This document shows positions 1 through 7,565 of a stretch of DNA of 57,721 nt, one piece after another; position 1 is the first letter of the stretch, and the number at the start of each line of letters is the position of its first letter. Origin of the DNA: a virus; IMG/VR virus record IMGVR_UViG_3300047318_000296, positions 1 to 57,721 of that record. One strand, given 5' to 3'. Made by a program: the position numbers and the translations under genes. The notes beneath the pieces were generated by a model, which ran no database searches, was not told where the DNA came from, and worked only from the letters and a program-made list of their open reading frames with translations.

Positions 1-482
1 TACCAAACACAATCATCCTTACCCGACATAGTTGTATCAGGTATCCACTTCAATCTCCCGATGTTGACGATTTCGACGCAATATTTGAGATAGGGTCTGG
101 CCTGACGTGTAAAGGCCCATCCCGCATCAAATAACAGCCATGTTGGACGGAGGGTGGCAAATCTTTCGATCATTGGATGGAGTAAATTTCTGTTCCAAGG
201 TGGATTTGTTACGATTAGGTCTGCATCTATGACATGCTTTTCTTCAATTGTCAAGGCATTCAATTTAAGCACTGAATGATTTTCTGGTTCAATGTCATAT
301 TCTCCGACACAAACGAGACCCATAACCTCAACTAATTGCTTTGTCAAGGTACTATCCCCGGCACAAGGCTCTACAAATGACTTTCCCGGCTCGATATAAT
401 TCTTTAACGATTGAATTGCTTTAGGATCAAATGTTTTATAATAATCTCGCTCGACACGAACGAAGTCTGATCGTTTACCCAA
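1..482 (-). CDS. SAM-dependent (N6-adenine type) methyltransferase, partial
   Basis: The C-terminus lies beyond the left window edge. The visible part reads as a class I methyltransferase. It has a SAM-binding motif I (FVEPCAGDSTL), an acidic strand end (GEYDIEPE), and a catalytic motif IV (TNPPWNR) of the NPP(Y/W) type used by enzymes that methylate exocyclic amino groups, as in adenine N6. A role in protecting phage DNA or blocking host restriction is inference. No ATG opens the frame. TTG at 482 is my best start; it lies 14 nt past the stop of the upstream gene, and the Shine-Dalgarno (SD) sequence is weak. Confidence 0.75.
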   Translation of the reverse strand, partial: MGKRSDFVRVERDYYKTFDPKAIQSLKNYIEPGKSFVEPCAGDSTLTKQLVEVMGLVCVGEYDIEPENHSVLKLNALTIEEKHVIDADLIVTNPPWNRNLLHPMIERFATLRPTWLLFDAGWAFTRQARPYLKYCVEIVNIGRLKWIPDTTMSGKDDCVW

Positions 483-496
483 AATATTTCTTTCTT

Positions 497-847
497 TTAT
501 TTTTCTTGCCTATTAAACGCGGCCCAGCCCTCGTGCTTGTTCCATGTCACGGTTGAAGGAATACAATAGACATCTTCAGCGATGCAACGGGCGCATGACG
601 CAGGCACAGCGGTACAATCGCCACAATGAGAGGTGGACAAAAAATCCTTGTACATCAGATTATGGAGGAGATTTGCGACATGTTTTTCTGTCTCGCCATA
701 ATCTCGTTTTGGCTCTCCGTATTTGTGGGCCAACTCATTATAGGCGTAAATTTCGCCATAGTAATAATCGTCTAACCAAGCCCGAAACGCGGCGATCAAA
801 TCATCCCGTTCCGTTGATTGGTAAGGCGGTGGGTCAAGGTCAATCAT
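497..847 (-). CDS. Hypothetical protein, possible zinc-binding
   Basis: 116 aa, family not recognised. The C-terminal third has a cluster of cysteines (HCGDC, then SCARC, then VYC), arranged like a small metal-binding knuckle, after a helical acidic N-terminal half. The ATG at 847 shares an ATGA overlap with the stop of the preceding gene at 844, so the two are translationally coupled. Confidence 0.7.
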   Translation of the reverse strand: MIDLDPPPYQSTERDDLIAAFRAWLDDYYYGEIYAYNELAHKYGEPKRDYGETEKHVANLLHNLMYKDFLSTSHCGDCTAVPASCARCIAEDVYCIPSTVTWNKHEGWAAFNRQEK

Positions 848-1053
848 TTAGCTATACTTTCAACGTTGTACAAAGAAAATAATTCTTCTTCAGTCATTTG
901 CTTGGTTTGGTCCTCAATATTAATCCAATAAGTGATAATTTCCTCACCATCTTTAACATACGAATAACTAGACCAAATAAAACATCCAATTTTAATAGGA
1001 GTCTTTGGGATTAAGGTATAATATTTGTCACTCGGTAATAGTGGTTTCTTCAT
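844..1053 (-). CDS. Hypothetical protein
   Basis: 69 aa, unknown. The frame extends to a TTG at 1077, but ATG at 1053 is preferred because GGAAG lies about 10 nt upstream. The C-terminal segment (TKQMTEEELFSLYNV) is likely helical. It overlaps the preceding gene's end by 26 nt. Confidence 0.6.
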   Translation of the reverse strand: MKKPLLPSDKYYTLIPKTPIKIGCFIWSSYSYVKDGEEIITYWINIEDQTKQMTEEELFSLYNVESIAK

Positions 1054-1414
1054 ATTTAGGCTTCCACAATTTCGCAAACTTTAACACGTTAGGATTATCT
1101 TCATCGGGGACCGGTAATAGGATGGCGCAACTCTTGCGGCCATCTAATGTCGTATTTTCGTGGCCTAGATAGACGTGGTGCTTAATAATTGAAATCCCTA
1201 GTGGCGATTTAAGGTTAGTGTGATCCAATGCGGCGATCTTTTCGAATTCTCGCTCATTAACCCTAACAGTACATTTTTTGAATGATAGATGTAGCCAAGC
1301 TTGATACCGAGGATTTTTCTCGAACGCCAGATGAGCGCCTAAAACACTATGGGCAACGAGAGTCGGAACCATGAAGTCATTCACGGCATCTAATACAGCG
1401 ATGTACATTTTCAT
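1028..1414 (-). CDS. Peptidyl-tRNA hydrolase 2 (PTH2)-like protein
   Basis: 128 aa, close to the length of the PTH2 fold. The order of elements fits that family: an N-terminal strand (MYIAVLDAVNDFMVP), the helix AHSVLGAHLAF where PTH2 has A-Q-x-x-H-A-A-L, a strand with conserved-looking lysines (LSFKKCTVRVNE), and a late strand (KSCAILLPV). PTH2 enzymes release peptides from stalled peptidyl-tRNA. The canonical glutamine/histidine positions are only partly kept, so catalysis is uncertain. The call rests on motif pattern alone. Confidence 0.5.
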   Translation of the reverse strand: MKMYIAVLDAVNDFMVPTLVAHSVLGAHLAFEKNPRYQAWLHLSFKKCTVRVNEREFEKIAALDHTNLKSPLGISIIKHHVYLGHENTTLDGRKSCAILLPVPDEDNPNVLKFAKLWKPKYEETTITE

Positions 1415-1617
1415 ATTACGCTCCCAAATTCCGCTACAAAGGCCGTAGCAAATTCATCTGAAACGTGACGAATCGCGCCATTACTAGCCATAATCTCTGT
1501 CACGAGACAATAACTGTTTTCACTTTTATCGTAACATAATTCAATAGTTTGCCACCGAGAAGAATGATCTGGTTTATAACAAATCACTTCTTCAAGATTA
1601 TCGCGCCAGTGACTCAT
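1411..1617 (-). CDS. Hypothetical protein
   Basis: 68 aa, unknown, with a hydrophobic C-terminus (EFATAFVAEFGSVI). ATG at 1617. The stop shares an ATGA-type overlap with the PTH2-like gene at 1414. The N-terminal codons overlap the end of the short gene at 1598. Confidence 0.65.
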   Translation of the reverse strand: MSHWRDNLEEVICYKPDHSSRWQTIELCYDKSENSYCLVTEIMASNGAIRHVSDEFATAFVAEFGSVI

Positions 1618-1768
1618 ATTTCAAACTTTCTAAAATTTTGGTGGATTCTATGAGAGACCAAGACGCGGCTTCTCTTTGATCCTCGTCCCAAATCCACGTC
1701 TTACACTGCAACGCACCTTCTAACCACCAAACCGCTGATTCCAAAACTCTAATATCTTCTTCAGTCAT
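1598..1768 (-). CDS. Small hypothetical protein (56 aa)
   Basis: A 56-aa frame starting MTEEDIRVLESAVWWLEGAL. It fills an otherwise empty stretch between two genes, overlaps both by a few bases, and is rich in Trp and Glu. Composition and tight packing support coding. Function is unknown. Confidence 0.6.
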   Translation of the reverse strand: MTEEDIRVLESAVWWLEGALQCKTWIWDEDQREAASWSLIESTKILESLKYESLAR

Positions 1769-1916
1769 TTTTAATACTTCTATCTCTGACTAAACACCAT
1801 GGACTTACATAATCTTTATCGAATTTTCCTTCCGACAAAGATTTCATAAACCACTTATAGAAAGCAGACTCATTCCATGGTCCAATATCTCTGACACCAT
1901 AATTATTTGAATACAT
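1761..1916 (-). CDS. Small hypothetical protein (51 aa)
   Basis: Starts MYSNNYGVRDIGPWNESAFY. ATG at 1916 is chosen over upstream in-frame codons because it overlaps the phosphatase stop (TGATG-type) and has GGGAGA at proper distance. Aromatic-rich. Function is unknown. Confidence 0.6.
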   Translation of the reverse strand: MYSNNYGVRDIGPWNESAFYKWFMKSLSEGKFDKDYVSPWCLVRDRSIKND

Positions 1917-2353
1917 CAAAAATCTCCCGGCGCGACTTGGAAGCAAGGAATACCTCGACTACGCCATGCAACCACAACTTGATCTCGATCGTCTAGGGCA
2001 AACGAAGGATTGTATCCTTCGGCCAAGATTTGATCTAGCAATTCCATCTTAACAATGTCGTCGCGCCTATAATCCCCAGCCGCTCTCATATAGAGGCGGT
2101 GATAATTGACGCCGTGGCGACTGAGCCACGACTCAGTATCACGACGCGATTGTTCCCCACGTCCAGAGCAAAGAATAATGGTCCATCCCGCTTTATAAAG
2201 GGTATTGACTAGATCAATGACGTGCTGGTGCGGAGCGTCGTGAGGAATCCCGGCCTCAAAGGCTTGCCAATTGGAAGGTTTGGTATTCACGTAATGCTGG
2301 CGGTGAGAGCAGTCTGCAACCGTACCGTCTAGGTCTACAATAATATCACGCAC
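1916..2353 (-). CDS. Polynucleotide 3'-phosphatase (PNKP phosphatase domain, HAD)
   Basis: 145 aa, collinear with the C-terminal phosphatase domain of T4 polynucleotide kinase (PseT). It has the HAD nucleophile motif D7-x-D9-G-T, then CSGRGEQSRRDTESWL, LYMRAAGDYRRDDIVK, FALDDRDQVVVAWR and the terminal QVAPGDF. The enzyme removes 3'-phosphate or 2',3'-cyclic phosphate from nucleic-acid ends so that they can be ligated. The N-terminal kinase domain is absent, so this is a stand-alone end-healing phosphatase. It probably works with the DNA ligase encoded in the same operon at 5692. Confidence 0.92.
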   Translation of the reverse strand: MRDIIVDLDGTVADCSHRQHYVNTKPSNWQAFEAGIPHDAPHQHVIDLVNTLYKAGWTIILCSGRGEQSRRDTESWLSRHGVNYHRLYMRAAGDYRRDDIVKMELLDQILAEGYNPSFALDDRDQVVVAWRSRGIPCFQVAPGDF

Positions 2354-2591
2354 TTAATAATAATCCTTTAAACACAGCAAGAGATTCGTAATTTTCGAAA
2401 CCCCAAACAACTTGATTTTTACCCGGCAAGGGAACTCTAATAAAATCCAATCCCAGCCCTTCAACTTGGCCTATTTTGATAATTCCATTCTTAGTCGTAT
2501 ATCGATATGGATATTGTTCCTGTTTTGTCTCAAGATAAGATTTGTTCCTCATCAGCAATTCTCTGTTAGAGGTACGAAGCGTTCCGCCCAT
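2346..2591 (-). CDS. Hypothetical protein
   Basis: 81 aa, unknown, with alternating beta-like and glycine-rich segments (GIIKIGQVEGLGLDFIRV). ATG at 2591 sits in a TAATG overlap with the preceding stop and behind GGGAGAAG, a strong SD. Confidence 0.65.
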   Translation of the reverse strand: MGGTLRTSNRELLMRNKSYLETKQEQYPYRYTTKNGIIKIGQVEGLGLDFIRVPLPGKNQVVWGFENYESLAVFKGLLLSA

Positions 2592-2830
2592 TAAACTTCT
2601 CCCAGTCTTTTCAACAAAAACCCTACCGAATCACCGACACTAGGCCCATTCCGTTTCATGAACGTTTCTGCGCCAGCAATTTCCCTGACAACGCCATCGA
2701 CTAAAATTTTTCTTCCGCGCCACGCCGTTCTATCAGGATCGTCAAAGGGGCAAGGCCCACAATAAAGCTCGCCCCTTCCACTGATCTGAAATTTCTCGAC
2801 ATAGTGAAACGTCACAATACCATCAGACAT
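2591..2830 (-). CDS. Hypothetical protein
   Basis: 79 aa. The middle has a CGPCPFDDPD segment and the end is a basic GFLLKRLGEV. It looks like a small beta-rich domain. The start overlaps the end of the recombinase gene by 8 nt. Family not recognised. Confidence 0.65.
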   Translation of the reverse strand: MSDGIVTFHYVEKFQISGRGELYCGPCPFDDPDRTAWRGRKILVDGVVREIAGAETFMKRNGPSVGDSVGFLLKRLGEV

Positions 2831-3398
2831 GGTTCACCATGGCACGAGATGCCTCACTAGGCTCGATATACCGTTCCGTGGTGGAAAGATTGGCATGCCC
2901 AGCTAGTAGCTGTGCATCCCTTAGAGAGCCGCCGTGGAGGTTTGCGATTCGGGCCAGACCTGTGATAAAGGTACGTCGTCCGCTATGGCTGGAGCAGCCT
3001 TCCAGACCGGCTTGCTTGTAGAGCCGGTGAAACCAGACCGTCAGCGCGTTAGCACTGATCGTTGGCTTGTAATCCCCATATCGGATATAATCATCGCCGG
3101 GACGATCTTTTCGAAGTTTTACAAGCATGGCACGAAGCTCATCATTGAGGGGGACTTGCCTAGCTCTTCCGCCCTTGGCGATATGACTACCGACATTGAT
3201 AATGTCGCCAACCTGACCGTTAGCCCGTGTCACGTCTTGCCAGCGAAGACCAGCTATCTCAGCGGCGCGGAGACCGGCCTTAGTGGATAGAAGGACTGTT
3301 ACCTTATCTCTTAGAGCCTCGTTATGCTCCGTGTCGATAGTCTTAAAAAGCCGCTTCAAATCCTCCGGTTCAATGATTTTCGCTCGTTTTACTGCCAT
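2823..3398 (-). CDS. Tyrosine recombinase, catalytic domain only
   Basis: 191 aa. All catalytic positions of the phage integrase/XerCD family are visible: R44 (AGLRAAEIAGLRW), K75 (IAKGGRARQVP), H138-x-x-R141 (SHSGRR), H168 (LAGHANLSTTERY) and nucleophile Y177. The N-terminal SAM-like core-binding domain (about 100 aa) is missing, so this is a minimal recombinase. In an otherwise lytic gene set it could resolve genome multimers, invert or exchange segments, or be a remnant. No att site or inverted pair was identified beside it. Confidence 0.9.
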   Translation of the reverse strand: MAVKRAKIIEPEDLKRLFKTIDTEHNEALRDKVTVLLSTKAGLRAAEIAGLRWQDVTRANGQVGDIINVGSHIAKGGRARQVPLNDELRAMLVKLRKDRPGDDYIRYGDYKPTISANALTVWFHRLYKQAGLEGCSSHSGRRTFITGLARIANLHGGSLRDAQLLAGHANLSTTERYIEPSEASRAMVNHV

Positions 3399-3631
3399 CT
3401 CTGCGTAACTCCTTTCATTCCAACTGCGGTACTAATTTCTACAAACTCTGACAATTCCTTGGACGAAGCTAGAAAAATGATATCGGTCAAAAAATCAATC
3501 TCGTTTAAGCTTGCCAGAGTCGTGACATGAAAGAACTCGTGTACACCTTCTTTATGTCTTAATTGTGATACTAATTCAAAATCCTCGCTTGTCAAGCAGA
3601 TTACAGCCGTTTTCCTGATTAATGAACCCAC
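3389..3631 (-). CDS. Hypothetical protein
   Basis: 80 aa. The alternating strand/helix pattern (KTAVICLTSEDF, then DIIFLASSKELSEFVEIS) suggests a small alpha/beta nucleotide-binding-like fold. GTG start at 3631, preceded by GGGGAAAG. The start is 12 nt inside the end of the preceding gene. Function unknown. Confidence 0.65.
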   Translation of the reverse strand: MGSLIRKTAVICLTSEDFELVSQLRHKEGVHEFFHVTTLASLNEIDFLTDIIFLASSKELSEFVEISTAVGMKGVTQRWQ

Positions 3632-3954
3632 AACGCTTTCCCCACTCCTTGAACCTTATCACTTAGCCTACAGTACCAATATTCTAAATCAACATAGGTG
3701 GACAGCGCAACCTTATTTTTCTCCAAGTCAAATAACGCAGTAATTAGGCTGCGTTGAATCACGGCTAGGTGCTGATACGCTCCGCATTCCTTCACATCTC
3801 CTCGACCTAATACAGCGGCGTAGTCGAAATAATCAAATAAATCTAGTACGTCTGCCGTCTCTTCGCCAAAATATTCAACGACATTTTGCCAATTTCCGGC
3901 GCAGTAATTATATTTGACTTGTAACAAAGTGTTATTGATAAGCTCTTGATCCAA
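3619..3954 (-). CDS. Hypothetical protein
   Basis: 111 aa, mostly helical, with many Tyr, Asp and Val residues (EYFGEETADVLDLFDYFDY). Starts at TTG 3954, about 11 nt after GGAGAG and inside the end of the upstream gene. Family not recognised. Confidence 0.6.
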   Translation of the reverse strand: MDQELINNTLLQVKYNYCAGNWQNVVEYFGEETADVLDLFDYFDYAAVLGRGDVKECGAYQHLAVIQRSLITALFDLEKNKVALSTYVDLEYWYCRLSDKVQGVGKALWVH

Positions 3955-4255
3955 TTTTAAAAATCTCTCCGTTTACGCGAAGTTCTCGCAAAGTTTGTAG
4001 GTTTATCGATTTCCACTTACGGTCCTGATTCCCATCCATTTCAACCACAGTGATGACAGAACCACGCTTGACCCGCAAACGACTATCATTTTTTGTGTTG
4101 TCAGGATTGTTTTTTACCTGAGACGCGACGTTGCGACGAAATGTCATGTCACGGATCGAACCATCTTCCTTAACGAAGCGGGCCGACATGATTTTACCCC
4201 CAGCCGTAATAATCTTACGAAGCGCGGCGCGGTAGCTAATTTCTTGATCATACAT
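3932..4255 (-). CDS. WYL_2/DUF2693-like small beta-barrel protein
   Basis: 107 aa. The central and C-terminal pattern (SARFVKEDGSIRDMTF, SVITVVEMD, KSINLQTLRELRVNGEIF) matches the SH3/Sm-like barrel family found as small accessory proteins in many phages (WYL_2, formerly DUF2693). The biochemical role of that family is not known to me; nucleic-acid binding is a guess. AAGGAGAT precedes the ATG. It has its own promoter at 4288-4316. Confidence 0.6.
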   Translation of the reverse strand: MYDQEISYRAALRKIITAGGKIMSARFVKEDGSIRDMTFRRNVASQVKNNPDNTKNDSRLRVKRGSVITVVEMDGNQDRKWKSINLQTLRELRVNGEIFKIGSRAYQ

Positions 4256-4287
4256 GACTTATCTCCTTTTTGAGCAACTTGTAAGAA

Positions 4288-4316
4288 AAGATAGAACGAT
4301 TAAAGGAATCTGTCAA
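4288..4316 (-). promoter_or_regulatory. Sigma70-like promoter for the 3932 gene
   Basis: On the minus strand TTGACA (4316-4311) is followed after 17 bp by TATCTT (4293-4288). Transcription should begin near 4281, just upstream of the SD at about 4264-4257. The -35 lies inside the end of the 4300 gene. Confidence 0.7.
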
Positions 4317-4788
4317 GCGGGAATTTAGTCTTTTTTAAGTTAATTATCTCGATACCATAATGGGCCGCGATTCTGAGTGCTTGTCCCGTACCTCCACTGG
4401 CTTCACCATCGGGGGTCCAACAGACCACAAATTCTGAGGGCGTTTTAAGATCGCGACCCAAAACTTGAGGAACATTCCTCGTGTGAAGCTTCTTGCCGCC
4501 AGCAGTTAGATTGTCCCAATATGGATGAAACTGCATCGCAATCTTACGAGCCGCGAAACTGTTTCCCATAACGATACCATCATGCCTGTTATTAAATCCG
4601 TCCCATGGAAGGTAGATTTCTTTAACGTCACCAGCGCCAAGTTCAAACGCTGTGTCGGCCCGATCCGCGCCACCAGAGCGCAGGGTATAACCACATTCAT
4701 GAAGAATTTGCGCTATCATTGTCATTTCTTCGCAAATTTCTATCGGAGTCTGCCTCGACCCGATCCCGGTAAAAAATTTCTCACTCAC
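4300..4788 (-). CDS. SLOG/DprA-like Rossmann-fold nucleotide-binding protein
   Basis: 162 aa. The start of the domain, FFTGIGSRQTP, followed by LRSGGADRADTAFELGA, matches the glycine-rich nucleotide-sensing loops of the SLOG superfamily (DprA, LOG, TIR-like sensors). Later come FVVCWTPDGEASGGTGQALRIA and EIINL, as in phage members. GTG at 4788 is chosen because GTGAGTGA overlaps the upstream stop; an ORF extension to 4908 runs through the neighbour. The ligand is unknown, possibly an ADP-ribose or nucleotide signal. Confidence 0.75.
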   Translation of the reverse strand: MSEKFFTGIGSRQTPIEICEEMTMIAQILHECGYTLRSGGADRADTAFELGAGDVKEIYLPWDGFNNRHDGIVMGNSFAARKIAMQFHPYWDNLTAGGKKLHTRNVPQVLGRDLKTPSEFVVCWTPDGEASGGTGQALRIAAHYGIEIINLKKTKFPLDRFL

Positions 4789-5116
4789 TCGGTTTTCCGT
4801 TTTCGATTTCTGTGTACTTAACCAAAAAATCTTTGAGATATTTAGCCATTTGCGCCTCATCAAAACTAATTGAATAGCCGCATCCTGATCCAGCGGGTTG
4901 ATCCACATCAGCTTCAGTCATGAGGTCGTTAATATCTCCTATCATTCCTTGGATCAAATCTTCCTGATCCACGGCATATTGCCAGTGGCGTAGCGAGTAG
5001 GTGTAATACTCCCAATTCACTACTCCACCATCTTCTAAAGCTTTTAGCTTGGCTAAGCGGCGATTGATAGCATCCATCTGGTATTGTTTTAGTTTAATTT
5101 CGGGTTCGCGATACAT
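4781..5116 (-). CDS. Hypothetical protein with NWE motif
   Basis: 111 aa. The N-terminal helix ends in KALEDGGVVNWEYYTYSL, a small motif also seen in the proteins at 24001 and 18810. It continues with an acidic helical segment. ATG at 5116 is preferred over the upstream TTG at 5161, which would lie inside the neighbour. Function unknown. Confidence 0.6.
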   Translation of the reverse strand: MYREPEIKLKQYQMDAINRRLAKLKALEDGGVVNWEYYTYSLRHWQYAVDQEDLIQGMIGDINDLMTEADVDQPAGSGCGYSISFDEAQMAKYLKDFLVKYTEIENGKPSE

Positions 5117-5126
5117 AATAAACTCT

Positions 5127-5375
5127 TTATGGGTATGAAATAGGAGGGTTTCTGGCTTCAAACTCGGAACGGCGATCCTCTCGCCGCTTTTGTGCCAATT
5201 CTTCCGCGATCAGGCTGTCAATATAGCTTTTACAATCCTCTTCGCTAAAGAAACTTAAAGCTTCCAGCCCGCCGTTCCAAGGATTCTCTACGTAACGCCA
5301 CGTAATGCCGTCATAGGAATATTTCATCAAATAGTAATTTGAGGATTTAGGAATAATTTGGTATTGTTTAATCAT
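5127..5375 (-). CDS. Hypothetical protein
   Basis: 82 aa. A compact beta N-terminus (YYLMKYSYDGITWRYVENP) is followed by a charged helix (AEELAQKRREDRRSEFEAR). ATG at 5375 overlaps the preceding stop as ATGA. Unknown. Confidence 0.65.
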   Translation of the reverse strand: MIKQYQIIPKSSNYYLMKYSYDGITWRYVENPWNGGLEALSFFSEEDCKSYIDSLIAEELAQKRREDRRSEFEARNPPISYP

Positions 5376-5692
5376 AAATCAAACGCTCCATAAAAAGATG
5401 GTGGAGCATCAATATTCCTTACCAGAGAATGTTTCTTTCTTTCCCGGTAATCTTTAACAAGATATTCAAATTCTTCTCTAGATACGTCATAGAACTTGAC
5501 ATAACCTCTTCCTTGAAACACTCCCGTCAAAACTACGGTGCATTGGCCGCGAAAACCTACATCAATATCGAGGCTCTTAAGTTTATCAAATTCATCTATT
5601 TTATGGGATAAAAATCTTTGATTTTCTTGAACCTGCGTCAGGGTGGTAAGAATGGTGTCAAGACCTAGAAATTTTTTGATTTTATTTAACAT
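5372..5692 (-). CDS. Hypothetical protein
   Basis: 106 aa. A hydrophobic N-terminal helix and coiled-coil-like stretch (TLTQVQENQRFLSHKIDEF) precede a beta domain (CTVVLTGVFQGRGYVKFYDV). TGATG overlap with the ligase stop fixes the ATG at 5692. Unknown. Confidence 0.65.
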   Translation of the reverse strand: MLNKIKKFLGLDTILTTLTQVQENQRFLSHKIDEFDKLKSLDIDVGFRGQCTVVLTGVFQGRGYVKFYDVSREEFEYLVKDYRERKKHSLVRNIDAPPSFYGAFDL

Positions 5693-6828
5693 CAATAATC
5701 CCTCTTACCGATATGGAACGCTTTCGCAACGCCGTGGCGAAGCTTGCCATCCTTGGTCCAGCCCTTATGCTTGATCGTTGCATCGCCGCCTAGATATTCT
5801 TTGGCTCTAGCGAGACGTTCAACATTGACTTCATATGGTCCCGCCACACCAGCTTCTGATGTACCGCTAGGGACTTCAACTTCTACCGACTTCAGCGCAC
5901 CGGCCCAATTGCCTGTGCCTTCAATGAAAGAGACAATAGTAAATTCTGCTTCGTCAAAATCTTTAAACTTTACCAATCCCTTGGAACGCTTGTGCTCGTA
6001 TTCGGAATCGGCATCTCTAAGCATTAAACCTTCATAACCAAGTGCAAACCACTTGTCATGCATTTCCACCACTTCTTCATAAGTGAGATCGTCATGGAGC
6101 GTGGCTGGTACGAGCTTAAGAGTAATGGCGTCAGAAAAATCTTCCTTAAAAATTTGTTCAAGAAAAGCGAGCCGATCCTCGTACCGGCGCTCTGGATCGT
6201 CCCAAAAAATAACGTCATAGATGTGAAATTGAACCTTGGCCGCAATTTCACTTAAATCGTCTTCCGTCAGACTGGAAAGTTTCTGTTTCTTTACCAATGA
6301 AACAATTTTTTCAAAGTCGTGTTTGTAGTCGTGGTTGTAAAGTTCGCCGTCAAACGTGACATTGTATTTCGCTGCGGCGTCTCTCAATTCGTCAACGATG
6401 TGTGCCACGGTATGGAAGGGCTTACCGGCTCGTGACGTACCGCCATTTTCGTCCATGACACAGCGAAGCCCGTCGAGCTTTGGTTGTAGATACCATTTCT
6501 TCTTAGCTTTCAACGTCTTCTTTTCATCTAAGGTGGCGGCAAGCATAGGTTGGAGGAAGTTGGAACGCTGCGCCGTTTCAGGCGTGAGGCTGTACTTGCG
6601 ATCCAACTTCTTCTGATAAATCGCTTCAACTTCTAAATCGGCTTGTTCTTCCGGCGTGGTGGCATTGGTCTTACCAACATTCTTCTCAACAGCCTGTTTC
6701 CATTCGCTGGTTACGATCTTACCGCCTTGAATACCGGAATGGGTGCAGTATCGTGACCCGTCGCGCTCCATAAACCATGTTCGGATATTGTTGTTATTGT
6801 CTAGATGATAAAGGGTCTTGTAAATCAT
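5692..6828 (-). CDS. ATP-dependent DNA ligase with N-terminal WGR-like domain
   Basis: 378 aa. Residues 1-75 look like a WGR nucleic-acid binding domain (KTLYHLDNNNNIRTWFMERD, and SGIQGGK). Residues from about 92 form the nucleotidyltransferase domain: adenylated lysine K117 in PKLDGLR (motif I), FDGELY (motif III), EGLMLRD (motif IV) and GLVKFKDFDEAEF (motif V). An OB-fold follows. The enzyme seals nicks, with AMP carried on K117. It resembles phage and bacterial ligases that fuse a WGR domain to the catalytic core. It probably acts with the 3'-phosphatase at 1916. Confidence 0.93.
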   Translation of the reverse strand: MIYKTLYHLDNNNNIRTWFMERDGSRYCTHSGIQGGKIVTSEWKQAVEKNVGKTNATTPEEQADLEVEAIYQKKLDRKYSLTPETAQRSNFLQPMLAATLDEKKTLKAKKKWYLQPKLDGLRCVMDENGGTSRAGKPFHTVAHIVDELRDAAAKYNVTFDGELYNHDYKHDFEKIVSLVKKQKLSSLTEDDLSEIAAKVQFHIYDVIFWDDPERRYEDRLAFLEQIFKEDFSDAITLKLVPATLHDDLTYEEVVEMHDKWFALGYEGLMLRDADSEYEHKRSKGLVKFKDFDEAEFTIVSFIEGTGNWAGALKSVEVEVPSGTSEAGVAGPYEVNVERLARAKEYLGGDATIKHKGWTKDGKLRHGVAKAFHIGKRDY

Positions 6829-6988
6829 TAATAAGTTCTTTTAATTTTCTTGAGTAATATTTTGCCGAATGTTCCGTGATGGGATGACGAGGGTACATTG
6901 TTGGTCCTCCCCAAGTCCTAGCTTCTTCACATTGCTCTACATAATCTTCTAGAATAAATTGTAACTCAGAAAGAATATCTATTGGCAT
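6794..6988 (-). CDS. Small hypothetical protein (64 aa)
   Basis: Helical and acidic, with a Pro/His-rich centre (PTMYPRHPITEHSAKYY). GAGGTAAAATG gives a very good ribosome site at 6988. Its end overlaps the ligase start by 35 nt. Unknown. Confidence 0.65.
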   Translation of the reverse strand: MPIDILSELQFILEDYVEQCEEARTWGGPTMYPRHPITEHSAKYYSRKLKELINDLQDPLSSRQ

Positions 6989-7326
6989 TTTACCTCAATG
7001 ATGTTTCTGTACCAAGAAAAGAAGGGGATGCGGATTCCGTAAACCTTCATTTCGCACGTCGCGCCTTTGACAAGACTCTTATTCACATCAGAACTGTTCC
7101 ACTTAAAGAACATCCATTCATCAGTGTTTTCATAAGTCTCTTTCTCGCCAAACGCGATGTATCGGCACTTTTGAGCATCGTCAGAGTTACAGACACGTTC
7201 ACTATCCCTAACAAACGTGTCTGTTACTGTTTCGGTCGTTACAGCGACATAGGCGTAACGAAGGCCAGAACTGACAAGGAGGACGGCTAATGCCGCCCCA
7301 ATTGTATAACGTCCCCAATTTTTCAT
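6979..7326 (-). CDS. Single-pass membrane/periplasmic protein
   Basis: 115 aa. An N-terminal hydrophobic segment (about 7-28, IGAALAVLLVSSGLRYAYVAV) is a signal anchor. Then comes a periplasmic beta-rich domain with a Cys pair (VCNSDDAQKC) and the ending GIRIPFFSWYRNIIEVKC. I recognise this end motif (IPFxSWYRNI) from small membrane proteins of many large phages, function unknown. ATG at 7326 overlaps the acyl carrier protein stop. Confidence 0.7.
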   Translation of the reverse strand: MKNWGRYTIGAALAVLLVSSGLRYAYVAVTTETVTDTFVRDSERVCNSDDAQKCRYIAFGEKETYENTDEWMFFKWNSSDVNKSLVKGATCEMKVYGIRIPFFSWYRNIIEVKCQ

Positions 7327-7565
7327 TTCGATACCTTTTTGATAACATCGATCATGTCTTGAATTGTTGAAACTTTTGTCATGTCTCGCTCATTCACTTC
7401 AATGTTGTATTTTTCTTCCACAATCATTATAAGCTCGATTAAATCGAAAGAATCTAGCTCAAAGTCAGAGACGAGATCGGCGTCAGGCGTGACAGTTGTA
7501 GGATCAACACCAATATAAGTGACTAAACAGTTTTTGACAAAATCAAAAATTTCGGAATCAGCCAT
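7323..7565 (-). CDS. Acyl carrier protein
   Basis: 80 aa, the usual length of bacterial ACP. The four-helix pattern and acidic composition fit, and the phosphopantetheine attachment serine S39 sits in FELDSFDLIELIMIVEEKY, equivalent to the DSL motif with Phe in place of Leu. Holo-ACP carries growing acyl chains on a 4'-phosphopantetheine arm. Here it lies between rIIB and a membrane protein, so a membrane or takeover role is possible. ATG at 7565 overlaps the rIIB end by 8 nt. A longer reading to 7652 runs inside rIIB and is rejected. Phage-encoded ACPs are uncommon. Confidence 0.9.
   Translation of the reverse strand: MADSEIFDFVKNCLVTYIGVDPTTVTPDADLVSDFELDSFDLIELIMIVEEKYNIEVNERDMTKVSTIQDMIDVIKKVSK

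Noticed and set aside
2823-3398. Tyrosine recombinase as evidence of a temperate phage
   Set aside because: No repressor, excisionase or att-like repeat was found nearby, and the protein lacks the core-binding domain of typical integrases.
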